From the NCBI RefSeq assembly GCF_026341275.1, contig NZ_JAIFZO010000002.1, forward strand, positions 1,066,361 through 1,130,360: a stretch of DNA of 64,000 nt. The letters run 5' to 3'. The translations under genes were made by a program, and so were the position numbers. Source of the stretch: Streptomyces ortus (GTDB lineage: Bacteria; Actinomycetota; Actinomycetes; Streptomycetales; Streptomycetaceae). Under the pieces are notes generated by a model. It was not told where the DNA came from, did not search any database, and was given only the letters and a program-made list of their open reading frames with translations. Below, in pieces: positions 17,604 to 26,474 of the stretch. The first letter of the stretch is position 1, and each line of letters opens with the position of its first letter.

Positions 17604-18589
17604 AGGCCGCCGTCATCGAGTCCGTGGGAAAGGCCGTCGTCTCCGAGGTCCCGGACCCGACGCCGGGCCCCCGCGAGGTCGTCGTGGAGGTGTCGGCCTG
17701 CGGGCTGTGCGGCACGGACCTGCACATCCTCCAGGGCGAGTTCGCGCCCAAGCTGCCGATCGTCCCGGGCCACGAGTTCGCGGGCGAGGTGGTCGGCGTG
17801 GGCCGACAGGTCACCGAACTCTCGGTCGGCGACCAGGTGGCCGTGGACCCCTCCCTCTACTGCTACGAGTGCCGCTACTGCCGTACCGGCCACAACAACC
17901 TCTGTGAGCGCTGGGCCGCGATCGGCGTCACCACGGCGGGCGGCGCCGCCCAGTACGCGGTCGCCCCGGTGGCGAACTGCGTCAAGCTCCCCGAGCACGT
18001 ACGCACCCAGGACGCGGCCCTGATCGAACCGCTCTCCTGCGCGGTCCGCGGCTATGACGTCCTCAACTCCCGCCTCGGCTCCCACGTCCTGATCTACGGC
18101 TCGGGAACGATGGGCCTGATGATGCTGGAACTGGCGAAGCGGACGGGCGCGGCGAGCGTCGACATGGTCGACATCAACGAGCAGCGTCTGACGACCGCCC
18201 AGAAGCTGGGCGTCTCGGCCTCCGCGACGAGCGCGGACGAGCTGGACCGGCCGCAGGGCTGGGACCTGGTGGTGGACGCCACGGGCAACGCGGCGGCGAT
18301 CCAGGACGGCCTGGAGCGGGTGGCCAAGGCGGGCACGTTCCTGCAGTTCGGAGTGGCGGACTACGCGACCCGGGTCTCGATCGACCCGTACCGCATCTAC
18401 AACCAGGAGATCACGATCACGGGTTCCATGGCCGTCCTCCACAGCTTCGAGCGCGCGGCGGAACTCTTCGCGACAGGCGTCCTGGACCCGGACATCTTCA
18501 TCAGCGACCGCCTCCCTCTGGACCAGTACCCCCAGGCCCTGGACCAGTTCGCCTCAGGCATCGGCCGCAAGATCGTGGTAATCCCCTAA
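17600..18589 (+). CDS. Zinc-dependent alcohol/polyol dehydrogenase (sorbitol/L-threonine DH-like)
   Basis: 329 residues, MDR superfamily. Catalytic-zinc ligands C37 (CGLCGTD) and H58/E59 (GHEFAGE), and the four structural-zinc cysteines C88, C91, C94 and C102 (CYECRYCRTGHNNLC), are all present. The NAD region includes LIYGSGTMGLMMLEL. Such enzymes oxidise polyols (sorbitol, xylitol, mannitol) to ketoses. It is the last gene of the DeoR-linked ABC operon (ATGA overlap), so it probably oxidises the imported polyol. The precise substrate is not visible. Confidence 0.9.
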   Translation: MKAAVIESVGKAVVSEVPDPTPGPREVVVEVSACGLCGTDLHILQGEFAPKLPIVPGHEFAGEVVGVGRQVTELSVGDQVAVDPSLYCYECRYCRTGHNNLCERWAAIGVTTAGGAAQYAVAPVANCVKLPEHVRTQDAALIEPLSCAVRGYDVLNSRLGSHVLIYGSGTMGLMMLELAKRTGAASVDMVDINEQRLTTAQKLGVSASATSADELDRPQGWDLVVDATGNAAAIQDGLERVAKAGTFLQFGVADYATRVSIDPYRIYNQEITITGSMAVLHSFERAAELFATGVLDPDIFISDRLPLDQYPQALDQFASGIGRKIVVIP

Positions 18590-18598
18590 CCCTCTCCT

Positions 18599-18768
18599 CG
18601 CCCCCGCCGCCCCTACCCGTTCCCAACCACGCATGGGGGCTGCGTTCCCTCGCCCTCGTTCGCGCAGCTCCTCGCGCCCTTAGCCCTGGGGTGCGGGGAA
18701 ACTGCGCAGCGGGGAAGTGCGCAGCCCCATGCAGTGACGGGAACGGGTAGGGGGCGGGGCGGGGGGCA
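18599..18768. repeat. Composite extended inverted repeat (degenerate copy)
   Basis: A left arm at 18600-18650 (CCCCCGCCGCCCCTACCCG, then a GCATGGGGGCTGCG block) matches in reverse a right arm at about 18713-18768. The centre holds a decayed pair of the 19-bp dispersed repeat (18662-18680 and 18688-18708). It lies just after the dehydrogenase gene and may act as its terminator. A better-preserved copy is at 57.3 kb. Confidence 0.75.
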
Positions 18769-18810
18769 GAAACCCAGGGCCACCTCCCACCCCCCGCCCT
18801 ACGCTCCCCC

Positions 18811-19035
18811 ATGCCCAAACCCCACGGCTTCACCTACACCCACCACCACCCCGACAACACGGTCACGATCACCCACGGCGCACGCCCCGCCACCACCCTC
18901 CGCGGCGCAAGAGCCACCCAGTTCCTCGCGGAAGTGGAAAGGGGCGACCCTCAGCTCGTCATGGCCCGCTGGACGGGCAACTACAAACACGGCAACGAAC
19001 GAACCGCCCGCAACCACCCCCGCAACCGCCACTGA
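18811..19035 (+). CDS. Small conserved Streptomyces-type protein of unknown function
   Basis: 74 residues, very basic and His/Asn-rich. The HHHPDNTVTITHGARPATTL start and the MARWTGNYKHGNERTARN end look like a compact domain I associate with small uncharacterised Streptomyces proteins. There is no signal peptide or membrane segment. It stands alone between the composite repeat and the decayed terD. Codon use is typical for a real gene. Confidence 0.65.
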   Translation: MPKPHGFTYTHHHPDNTVTITHGARPATTLRGARATQFLAEVERGDPQLVMARWTGNYKHGNERTARNHPRNRH

Positions 19036-19100
19036 CACCCGGTCGGCCGAAAACCCACTTGGTAAGGGAACGGCAAAGACAGCCCGCTCGTTCACCCGGC

Positions 19101-20317
19101 ATGACAGCTATGACCCCGGCTCGAACATCCCTCTCCCCGTCACCCGCGTGACGGTGGACGTCGCCGCCCCGGTGCGGCTCGACGTATCGGGCCTGCTGCT
19201 CACCGCCGACGGCAAGGTGCGCTCCGACGACGACTTCATCTTCTACAACCAGCCATCCGGCCAGGGCGTGCGTGGACGTACCGCTCCGGCGGCGGCAGCT
19301 CCCCCGACTCGATCACGGTCGACACGACAGCCGTGCCCCAGGGCATCGAGAAGATCGTCGTCACCGCGAGCCCGGACGCCGCGGGCCAGACGTTCCAGGG
19401 CATCGAACCGACGGCCACCATCCGCAACGCGGACGACAACGCGGTCCTCGCCTCCTTCACCCCGCCCCAGCTGGGCGCGGAGACGGCCCTGGTCATCGTC
19501 GAGGTCTATCTGCGCAACGGCGCATGGAAGGCCCGCGCGGTAGGTTAGGATATTCAAACGGCCTGGCAGGCATCGCCACGGACTTCGGCGTAACGGTGGA
19601 GGAAACCCGCTGCCGCAACCCTTGTGGCACCCCGCCCTACACCCAGACCCTCCCCTGCCCCCGCACCTCTGGTCACCACCCCCACGCCCCCAGCACTTCG
19701 GCCGCCCTCGCCTTTGCTCCCGCCTCAAGTGCTGGCACCGGCAAGATCAACCTCGACAAGGGCCGGGTGAACCTCCAGAAGAACCAGACCGTATCCTCAC
19801 AAGGGCGGCAGCCCTTCCTCTCCCAGGTGAAGATGGGCTCGGGCTGGGAGCCGGCGTACCGGGGCAAGTGACATCGACCTGGATCGCCTCGGTCATCGCC
19901 TACGGCCCGCAGCGCAACCACATCGACAGCTGCTACTTCGGCAAGCCTCGATCGTGAACGGCGCGATCAAGCACCTCGGCGACAATCTCACGGGCGAGGG
20001 CGGCGGCGACGAGGAGGTGATCGTCGTGGACCTCGGCCGCCTCCCCCAAGAGGTCACAGGCCTGGTCTTCACGGTCAACAGCTTCTCGGGCCAGAAGTTC
20101 ACCGAGGTGGCCAAGGCCTACCGCCGTCTCCTGGACGCCACGACGGGCGCAGGAACTGGTCCGCTTCGACCTCACCACAGTGGAGCCCCAGACCGGCGTG
20201 ATGATGGCTAAGCTCATCAAGCAGTTCTCCGGCGAATGGGAAATGACGGCCCTGCAACTTTTTGTCAAATCTCTGCACGGTCCGAGGCATGGTCAAACTT
20301 CAGCCCAGGCCCTCTAA
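19101..20317 (+). pseudogene. Shattered two-domain TerD-family (tellurium/stress resistance) gene
   Basis: Reading across frames recovers a two-domain TerD protein of the usual Streptomyces type. Domain 1 has NIPLPVTRVTVDVA, SDDDFIFYNQPSG, GIEKIVVTASPDAAGQTF and NGLAGIATDFGVTVEE. A Pro/Ala linker follows. Domain 2 has GKINLDKGRVNLQKNQTV, YGPQRNHIDSCYFGK, GEGGGDEEVIVVDLGRLPQ and FTVNSFSGQKFTEVAKAY. These blocks lie in different frames, needing at least eight small indels: near 19118, 19268, 19552, 19870, 19895, 19945, 20150 and after 20240. TerD proteins are Ca-binding cytosolic proteins. The gene cannot encode the full protein as read. Confidence 0.88.
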
Positions 20318-22060
20318 CCCCACCCCACGCACCCTGTTCTCCCCGCTGCACCCGGCACCTGCAGACGCAACCGGGGCGGGGCCGTGCCGGTGTGTCGGGC
20401 TGCCCGCAGCGTACGGCCCCGCTGGAAACGCCCACCTCGTGGAAACACAGGCCGTGCGCACGGAGACGCCGCGGAACGGACACACCGGCACGGACGCCCC
20501 ACCCCACCCACACCCATCGCGGGAGCGACCAAGAGCCCTGCGGGCCCCCAGGGCCCTGAAGATCGTCACCCTGCTTCCTGCTGCCGCCAAGGCCCTTGAT
20601 CGCCACCATGATCCCGGCACCTGAATGCTGCGTACAAAACCTTCCCGTCGGGCGAAAAAGTAACACCAGTGAATTCCACTGAACTCAGGCTCCGCAGAGC
20701 CAATATTCAGGTCATTGCGAGCAATGGGATAAGTACGCCCACTGTCCGTCGCACCGAACAGATGCGAAACGCCTTCACCGTCCTCAGCGATGACCAGCCC
20801 CCCATAAGGCGACACGGTGATGTTGTCAGGACCGTCGAACGCACCGTCCTTCGCCGGATCGGGATTCACCCCGAGCAGCACCTTCAACGTCAGCGTGCGC
20901 CGCTTGGGGTCATAGAACCAAACCTGCCCATCATGCTGGACAGGACTCTCCTCACGGGCGTACGACGACACGACGTAAACGCCCCCGTCCCCCCACCACA
21001 TCCCTTCGAGTTTACGAGCGCGCGTGACCTCGCCGATGTCGAACTGCTCGCGCACCGGAACGGCCCCAGCGTCCCGGTCGGGCACGTCGACCCAGTCCAC
21101 CCCGTACACCGTGCCGATCTTCGTGGCACGGGACAGGTCGTCGACGTAACGGCCGCCGGAGTCATAGCACTTGGGCGCCTGGAGCACCCCCGCGTCGTCG
21201 GCGAGCGTACGGAACTTGCCGCGCCCGTGCGTGAAGCCGTGCGGGGGCTTCCAGCGGAAGAACAACCCGTTGGGCGCGGAGTCGTCCTCGGTGAGATACG
21301 CGTGGCCGCGCTTCGGGTCGATGACGACGGCCTCGTGGTCGTACCGGCCGAAGAACTTCAGGGGCTTGGGATCACGGTTGGCCCGCCGATCACTGGGGTC
21401 GACCTCGAAGACGTACCCGTGGTCCTTGGTCATGCCGTTCTCGCCGGCCCGGTCGGAGTTCTCCTCGCAGGTGAGCCAGGTACCCCACGGCGTGCTGCCG
21501 CCCGCGCAGTTGGTGGAGGTGCCCGCGATGCCGACCCACTCGGCCACCGCGCCCCCGGGACGCACCTCGACGACCGTGCAGCCACCGGAGGCGGCCGGGT
21601 CGTAGACGAGGCCATCGGCCAGCGGCACCGGGTACTTCCAGTTGGCGCGCGGCCCCTTCAGCTCGTGGTTGTTGACGAGGAGGGTCGTGCCGCGCGGACC
21701 CTCGAAGGTGGCCGTGCCGTCGTGGTTGGAGGGGGTGTACTCGCCCGACTCCAGCCTGGTCTTCCCGCTGTACGTGACGACGCGGTAGGAGAACCCGGCG
21801 GGCAGCGCGAGGACGCCCTTCGGGTCGGGCAGGAGCGGCCCGTACCCGACGGCGCCGTGCCGCTCCCCGGCACCGTCACGGTCACCGCCCCCATCCCCAT
21901 GACGGTCGCCGTCGCCGTCGCCGTCGTCGCCCGCGGTCTCGGTGTCCGTGGACGCGAGGGCGCCGGGCGCGGTGGCGAGTGTGCCGACGCTGCCGATCAG
22001 GGCGACACCGGCACCGGTGATCGCGGATCGTCTGGCGAAGTCCCTGCGGGTGAGCGACAT
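20300..22060 (-). CDS. PhoX/DUF839-family secreted phosphatase with frameshifted C-terminus
   Basis: The protein starts at the ATG preceded by AGGAGA and has a Tat signal (SLTRRDFARRSAITGAG). A Gly/Asp-rich linker follows, then the DUF839/PhoX beta-propeller (STPWGTWLTCEEN, FGRYDHEAVVIDP, GVDWVDVPD, EGMWWGDGGVYVVSS, DNITVSPYGGLVIAEDG). Enzymes of this type are Ca-dependent extracytoplasmic phosphatases. After EPEFSG near 20680 the frame breaks: a 10-bp insertion (GTGGAATTCA, near-duplicate of its neighbour) and two single-base losses scramble the native ending GVTFSPDGKVLYA...IQVPG...IMVAIKG. The native stop would lie near 20563, and the last 85-90 codons to 20300 are read-through. It may still fold, since the core is intact. 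Confidence 0.8.
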   Translation of the reverse strand: MSLTRRDFARRSAITGAGVALIGSVGTLATAPGALASTDTETAGDDGDGDGDRHGDGGGDRDGAGERHGAVGYGPLLPDPKGVLALPAGFSYRVVTYSGKTRLESGEYTPSNHDGTATFEGPRGTTLLVNNHELKGPRANWKYPVPLADGLVYDPAASGGCTVVEVRPGGAVAEWVGIAGTSTNCAGGSTPWGTWLTCEENSDRAGENGMTKDHGYVFEVDPSDRRANRDPKPLKFFGRYDHEAVVIDPKRGHAYLTEDDSAPNGLFFRWKPPHGFTHGRGKFRTLADDAGVLQAPKCYDSGGRYVDDLSRATKIGTVYGVDWVDVPDRDAGAVPVREQFDIGEVTRARKLEGMWWGDGGVYVVSSYAREESPVQHDGQVWFYDPKRRTLTLKVLLGVNPDPAKDGAFDGPDNITVSPYGGLVIAEDGEGVSHLFGATDSGRTYPIARNDLNIGSAEPEFSGIHWCYFFARREGFVRSIQVPGSWWRSRALAAAGSRVTIFRALGARRALGRSRDGCGWGGASVPVCPFRGVSVRTACVSTRWAFPAGPYAAGSPTHRHGPAPVASAGAGCSGENRVRGVGLEGLG

Positions 22061-22645
22061 GCTGTCTCCTGTGACCGTGGCGAGCGGCGAGCCGGGCCCC
22101 AGGAGCCCGGGCCCTGGGGCTGCGGGACGGGCCAGGAATCCGGGGCCAGGACCCAGGGCTGTGGACCCGGGAGGGGTCGGCCACACGTTCCCGCCCGCGA
22201 CTTAACGCCGCTTGAACGCCGCCCGACTTTTCGATTCCCCCTTGCGTGAACGCGCCCCGATCCGTCCCTCCGGCCCCACGCACCCCATACGGCCCATCAG
22301 CCCTCGCGTCCGGACCGTCGGCCGGAATAATCTCGGTACCGAGGCCCGGCACGAGACCACGACCGTACGGCGCATGGGAGGCGAGCTGCAGTGACGTGCA
22401 CGTCAGGCGCGCCATCTTCATGAGGAGCGGTTGGCGATGGCCCATGTGAGTGGCGTCGGGACGGGCGTGACGAGGAGTCTGGCGAGGATGTCGTCGTCGT
22501 GTTCGTCACGCGCAAGGTGCTCCTCTGGGACGGCCCGTCCCGAGGACACGATTCCGGACACCCTGGAGGGTGTCCTGCAAGGGCCCCTCCATGGACGACC
22601 CCTCCACCCCTTGAATTCGCCCCCGCCGCCCCCACCTGTTCCCAT
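22061..22645. other. 585-bp non-coding gap with PHO-box-like site and half composite repeat
   Basis: The part next to the phosphatase holds its leader and the PHO-box-like repeats. The part from about 22610 holds one arm of the composite repeat (GCCCCCGCCGCCCCCACC, then TATGGGGGCTGCGC). Between 22395 and 22600 there are short open stretches on both strands, but I recognise no gene. Confidence 0.6.
22196..22217 (-). promoter_or_regulatory. PHO-box-like direct repeat upstream of the phosphatase
   Basis: On the minus strand two adjacent 11-mers read GTTCAAGCGGC and GTTAAGTCGCG, resembling the 11-nt PhoP direct-repeat unit (GTTCACC-type). A third GTTCACGCAAG lies at 22241-22251. The pair is about 136 bases upstream of the phosphatase start. 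PhoP control of a PhoX-type enzyme would make sense. Confidence 0.5.
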
Positions 22646-24226
22646 TCACGTATGGGGGCTGCGCTCTCCTGTTTCGTATCGCGTTGCAAGCGCTCGTCCC
22701 CAAACGCTGGACGGGCTGCGTCGCCGGGACGGGCTGAAGCGGTTCAGCCCGTCCGGCCCGCGAGGACCGGGGTTCGGGGCGGAGCCCCCGATCACTGCCC
22801 CTGTTGCGACCGCGCCTGCAGCCTTCCGCGCCTCCTTCGCCACCCTCTTGTCCGGGTGCAACCGCCCCATCGCCTCCAGCACATCCGGCGTGGCGGGATG
22901 CTCCACCCGCCACGCCGCCGCGAAGAACGACCCGTGCTGCGCCGCGAGCCCCTCCACCAGCGCCTGCAACTCCTCGGAGTTCCCCTCCGCCGCGAGCTGC
23001 GCGGCGATCGTGTCGACGGTCAGCCAGAAGACCATCTCCTCGGACGGCGGGGGCACGTCCGGAACACCCCGCTCGGTGAGCCAGACCCGTGCGAGCCCGC
23101 CCAGTTCACCGTCGTCGAGCACCTCGTGCAGTGCGGGCGCGGCCTCCGTACCGACGAGGGACAGCGCCTGCTGGCAGCGCAGCCGCCGCAGCGGCGCGCC
23201 CGTGTCGGCCCCGCGCGCCGCGGCGAGCAACTCCCGTGCGGCGGCGAGGGGTTCACGCCGGGCGAGCCACTGCTCGGTCTCCGCCCGTGCGGCCATGGGC
23301 GGGAACGTGGACGTGCTGTCGAGGAGCACGTCGGCGCCCTTGTCCGCGAGGTCGCCGACCGCGGGCGCCGCGAACCCGGCTTCCAGGAGCCGCGCGCGGA
23401 TGCCGTACACCCCGAGCGGGGTGAGCCGCACCATCCCGTACCGGGAGACGTCCGTGTCGTCCACGGCCTCGCCCGACGAGAGGGCGGCCTCGTCACCCGC
23501 CTCCGCCATGAGCGCCTCGTCGACGGGCTGGAAGTCGACGAGCCCCACCGGTTCCAGCGCCCGGAACTGGTCGTCGAGCCGCATCATCGCGTCCGACACC
23601 TGCTCCAGGACGTCGTTGGTGGGCTCCCCCATGTCGTCCGGCACGATCATCGACGCGGCGAGCGCGGGCAGCGGGACAGGACCGTCACCGGGTCCGTCCT
23701 CGCTCGCGGTCAGCAGGTAGAGGTTGCCGAGGACCCCGTCGAGGAACTCGGCCTCGGCCTCGGGATCCCAGTCCAGCGCGGAGAAGTCGATCTCGCCGCC
23801 CTCGTCCATGGCCTCCACGAGGTCGTCGAGGTCGGGCACGCTCGCGTCGGCCAGGACCGTCTCCAGTGCGCCGAGCCACAGCCCCAGTACATCCTGCGGC
23901 GCCCCGGAGAGCACGAGGGCGAGATCGGCTCCGGCGGCGACCGTGCCCTCCTCCTCGTCCACGACCTCGACGAGCCCGGTGTCCACGGCCACCCGCCAGG
24001 CCTCGCTGGCGTAGGCCGCGGCGTCCTCGCCGTCGAGCGCGAGTTCCGCGGCGGCGGCGGGCAGCTGTTCCTCGACGAGTTCGCCTCCGGCGCCGACCCG
24101 GGTGTCCGGGCCGGCCCAGCGGGCGAGCCGCACGGCGCGCGACAGGAGCGGCGTGGCGAGCGCGTCCCGTGCGAGCTCCGCTTCGGAGTGCAGACGCACC
24201 GGCGGCAGGGGGGAGCTGTCTGACAT
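22646..24226 (-). CDS. Acidic Ala-rich protein of unknown function
   Basis: 526 residues, strongly acidic and Ala/Leu-rich, with no signal peptide or membrane helix. Segments such as VLGLWLGALETVLADASVPD, YGMVRLTPLGVYGIRARLLEAG and HPATPDVLEAMGRLHPDKRVAKEARKA suggest a helical-repeat protein; I recall this as an uncharacterised Streptomyces family. The natural C-terminus probably falls near KEARKA. The last 50 or so residues (PSRRRSPSSVWGRAL region) are encoded by intergenic repeat DNA, including the hairpin at 22727-22754, so the original stop may be lost. It faces away from the nuclease gene. Confidence 0.75.
   Translation of the reverse strand: MSDSSPLPPVRLHSEAELARDALATPLLSRAVRLARWAGPDTRVGAGGELVEEQLPAAAAELALDGEDAAAYASEAWRVAVDTGLVEVVDEEEGTVAAGADLALVLSGAPQDVLGLWLGALETVLADASVPDLDDLVEAMDEGGEIDFSALDWDPEAEAEFLDGVLGNLYLLTASEDGPGDGPVPLPALAASMIVPDDMGEPTNDVLEQVSDAMMRLDDQFRALEPVGLVDFQPVDEALMAEAGDEAALSSGEAVDDTDVSRYGMVRLTPLGVYGIRARLLEAGFAAPAVGDLADKGADVLLDSTSTFPPMAARAETEQWLARREPLAAARELLAAARGADTGAPLRRLRCQQALSLVGTEAAPALHEVLDDGELGGLARVWLTERGVPDVPPPSEEMVFWLTVDTIAAQLAAEGNSEELQALVEGLAAQHGSFFAAAWRVEHPATPDVLEAMGRLHPDKRVAKEARKAAGAVATGAVIGGSAPNPGPRGPDGLNRFSPSRRRSPSSVWGRALATRYETGERSPHT
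22727..22754. terminator. Hairpin inside the 3' end of the unknown acidic gene
   Basis: GGACGGGCTGAA and TTCAGCCCGTCC form a perfect 12-bp stem with a GCGG loop. This is the common Streptomyces CAGCCCGTCC intergenic element and probably served as a terminator before the reading frame ran into it. Confidence 0.65.
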
Positions 24227-24547
24227 CGGCTGGTTCTCCTAGGACGAACGTCGGACGTCGATCTCGTATCTCGGCGCCCTGCTGGACGCGACTCGCGTAT
24301 CCGGCGCCCCTCCGGACGCACGACGCGGCGCCCCCGGGCCGCCGGGGAGAGCACCCTCCGGCCGCCCCGAAGACGCAGCCTCAGCCTAGACGGATTTGGG
24401 CCCATGCCGCCCGGTTCATGAACCTGTCAGAAGTGTTCGGCCAGGAAACCTTGACAAGTGGCCTGACCAGACACGAGATTGACGCGCGTAGATAGCATGG
24501 ACCGCACCCTCGTCCCGGCGCCCACGCACGTCCCCGGAGGGATTTCG
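24227..24547. other. 321-bp divergent gap with promoter for the nuclease gene
   Basis: Apart from a candidate promoter (TTGACA at 24451-24456, about 97 bases before the nuclease start) I see no other feature. Short AT-richer stretches (TAGATAGCAT near 24490) fit a regulatory region shared by the two divergent genes. Confidence 0.5.
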
Positions 24548-26380
24548 TTGCCGAGCAAGTCTTCCGCACGCATCGCCGCGCTCACTGTCGCCGCCGTCTG
24601 TTCCACGGTCTCCTCGGTGGTCGTCGCCTCGCCCGCCCACGCCGACCCCGTGGCCGTCCACGACATCCAGGGCTCCACCCGGACGTCCCCGCTCGCGGGT
24701 CAGCAGGTCACGGATGTGGCCGGAATCGTCACGGGCGTACGGACCTACGGTTCGTCCCGCGGTTTCTGGATCCAGGGCCCGTCGGCGGACGGCGACCCGG
24801 CCACCAGTGAGGGCGTCTTCGTCTTCACCAGCTCCACGCCGAAGGTCGCCGCCGGCGACTCGGTCACCGTCTCGGGCACGGTCACGGAGTTCGTACCGGG
24901 CGGTGCCTCGACCGGCAACCAGTCGGTCACCGAGATCACCCGTCCGACGGTCACGGTCGTGTCGAGCGGCAACGCGCTGCCCGCAGCCACCGTGGTCGAC
25001 GCCCGTTCCGTACCGGCCGCGTACGCGCCCGAGGGCGACACGGCGGCGGGCGGTTCGACGAACGGCCTCACGCTGCGGCCGAAGAAGTACGCCCTCGACT
25101 TCTACGAGTCCCTGGAGGGCATGAACGTCGCGATCGGCTCGTCGCGCGTGGTGACCGCGACCGACCCGTACTCGGAACTGTGGGTGACGGTCAAGCCGCA
25201 CGAGAACCCGAACCGCCGCGGCGGCACGGTCTACGGCTCGTACTCCTCGCAGAACACCGGCCGGCTGCAGATCCAGTCGCTGATCCCGACCGCCACGCAG
25301 CCGTTCCCGACGGCGAACGTCGGGGACACCCTGAAGGGCACCACCGAGGGCCCGCTCGACTACAACCAGTTCGGCGGCTACACGCTGACCGCCCGCACCC
25401 TCGGCACGGTCGAGGCCGGCGGCCTGGAGCGCGAGACGACCCGCAGGCAGTCGCGCACGGAGCTGGCGGTCGCCACGTACAACGTCGAGAACCTCGATCC
25501 GGCGGACGGTACGTTCGCCGATCACGCGGCGGCGATCGTGGACCACCTGCAGTCGCCCGACATCGTGTCCCTGGAGGAGATCCAGGACAACAACGGCGCG
25601 ACGAACGACGGTACGGTCGCCGCCGACCTGACGCTGAAGAAGCTGACCGACGCGATCACCGCCGCGGGCGGACCGGCCTACGAGTGGCGGTCCATCGACC
25701 CGGTGGACCTCGCGGACGGCGGTGAGCCGGGCGGCAACATCCGCCAGGCGTTCCTCTACAACCCGGCGCGGGTCTCCTTCGTCGACCGCGCGGGCGGCGA
25801 CGCCACCACCGCCGTCGGCGTCACGAAGGTGCGCGGCAAGGCCCGTCTGACGGCCTCTCCGGGCCGTATCGACCCGGCGAACGCGGCCTGGACGAACAGC
25901 CGCAAACCGCTCGCGGGCGAGTTCTCCTTCCGCGGCGAGACGGTCTTCGTGATCGCGAACCACTTCGCGTCGAAGGGCGGCGACCAGTCCCTGCACTCGC
26001 AGTTCCAGCCGCCGGCGCGCAGCTCGGAGACCCAGCGCCACCTCCAGGCGAGCGCGGTGAACGCCTTCGTCAAGGACATCCTGGCCAAGCAGCGCACCGC
26101 GGACGTCGTCACGCTGGGCGACATCAACGACTTCGAGTTCTCGCGGACGGCGAAGCTCCTGGAGACCGACGGCGCCCTGTGGTCGGCGGTCAAGTCCCTG
26201 CCGGCGAGCGAGCGTTACAGCTACGACTACCAGGGCAACAGCCAGGTCCTCGACCAGATCCTGATCAGCCCCTCGATCCGCAAGGACCGCGACTTCACGT
26301 ACGACAGCGTGCACATCAACGCGGAGTTCTCCGACCAGATCAGCGACCACGACCCGCAGGTGCTGCGCTTCCGCCCCTAG
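24548..26380 (+). CDS. Secreted endonuclease/exonuclease/phosphatase-family nuclease (ExeM/NucH-like)
   Basis: About 610 residues from a TTG start preceded by GGAGGG; ATGs lie upstream without this site. A Sec signal ends near SPAHA-DP. An N-terminal OB-like/lamin-type domain (DVAGIVTGVRTYGSSRGFWI) precedes the EEP catalytic domain: ATYNVENLDP, IVSLEEIQDNNG, FVIANHFASKGGDQ, VVTLGDINDFE and the ending QISDHDPQVLRF. These match the metal-dependent Asn/Glu/His/Asp residues of extracellular DNases of the ExeM/NucH group. It probably degrades extracellular DNA to recover nutrients or phosphate. Confidence 0.88.
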   Translation: MPSKSSARIAALTVAAVCSTVSSVVVASPAHADPVAVHDIQGSTRTSPLAGQQVTDVAGIVTGVRTYGSSRGFWIQGPSADGDPATSEGVFVFTSSTPKVAAGDSVTVSGTVTEFVPGGASTGNQSVTEITRPTVTVVSSGNALPAATVVDARSVPAAYAPEGDTAAGGSTNGLTLRPKKYALDFYESLEGMNVAIGSSRVVTATDPYSELWVTVKPHENPNRRGGTVYGSYSSQNTGRLQIQSLIPTATQPFPTANVGDTLKGTTEGPLDYNQFGGYTLTARTLGTVEAGGLERETTRRQSRTELAVATYNVENLDPADGTFADHAAAIVDHLQSPDIVSLEEIQDNNGATNDGTVAADLTLKKLTDAITAAGGPAYEWRSIDPVDLADGGEPGGNIRQAFLYNPARVSFVDRAGGDATTAVGVTKVRGKARLTASPGRIDPANAAWTNSRKPLAGEFSFRGETVFVIANHFASKGGDQSLHSQFQPPARSSETQRHLQASAVNAFVKDILAKQRTADVVTLGDINDFEFSRTAKLLETDGALWSAVKSLPASERYSYDYQGNSQVLDQILISPSIRKDRDFTYDSVHINAEFSDQISDHDPQVLRFRP

Positions 26381-26413
26381 GGCGCTTCTGATGGATCTCC
26401 GCGGCGTCGCGAC

Positions 26414-26442
26414 GCCCGGCCCCGGTGTCAGCGGGGCCGGGC
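26414..26442. terminator. Bidirectional hairpin between nuclease and Lrp genes
   Basis: GCCCGGCCCC and GGGGCCGGGC form a perfect 10-bp stem with a 9-base loop between two converging genes, 33 bases after the nuclease stop. Confidence 0.75.
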
Positions 26443-26474
26443 CCGGTCGTGTCCGCGGGCGAACCGGTGGGCTG

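Noticed and set aside
18734..19543. 269-codon frame covering the small protein and the start of terD
   Set aside because: The frame joins an out-of-frame reading of the 74-residue gene with part of terD domain 1 and is not a gene.
20669..22249. 526-codon plus-strand frame opposite the PhoX-type gene
   Set aside because: Antisense shadow; the minus strand carries clear DUF839 motifs and a Tat signal.
22499..24223. 574-codon plus-strand frame opposite the acidic unknown gene
   Set aside because: Composition typical of a shadow frame; the minus-strand frame has gene-like codon use and ribosome site context.
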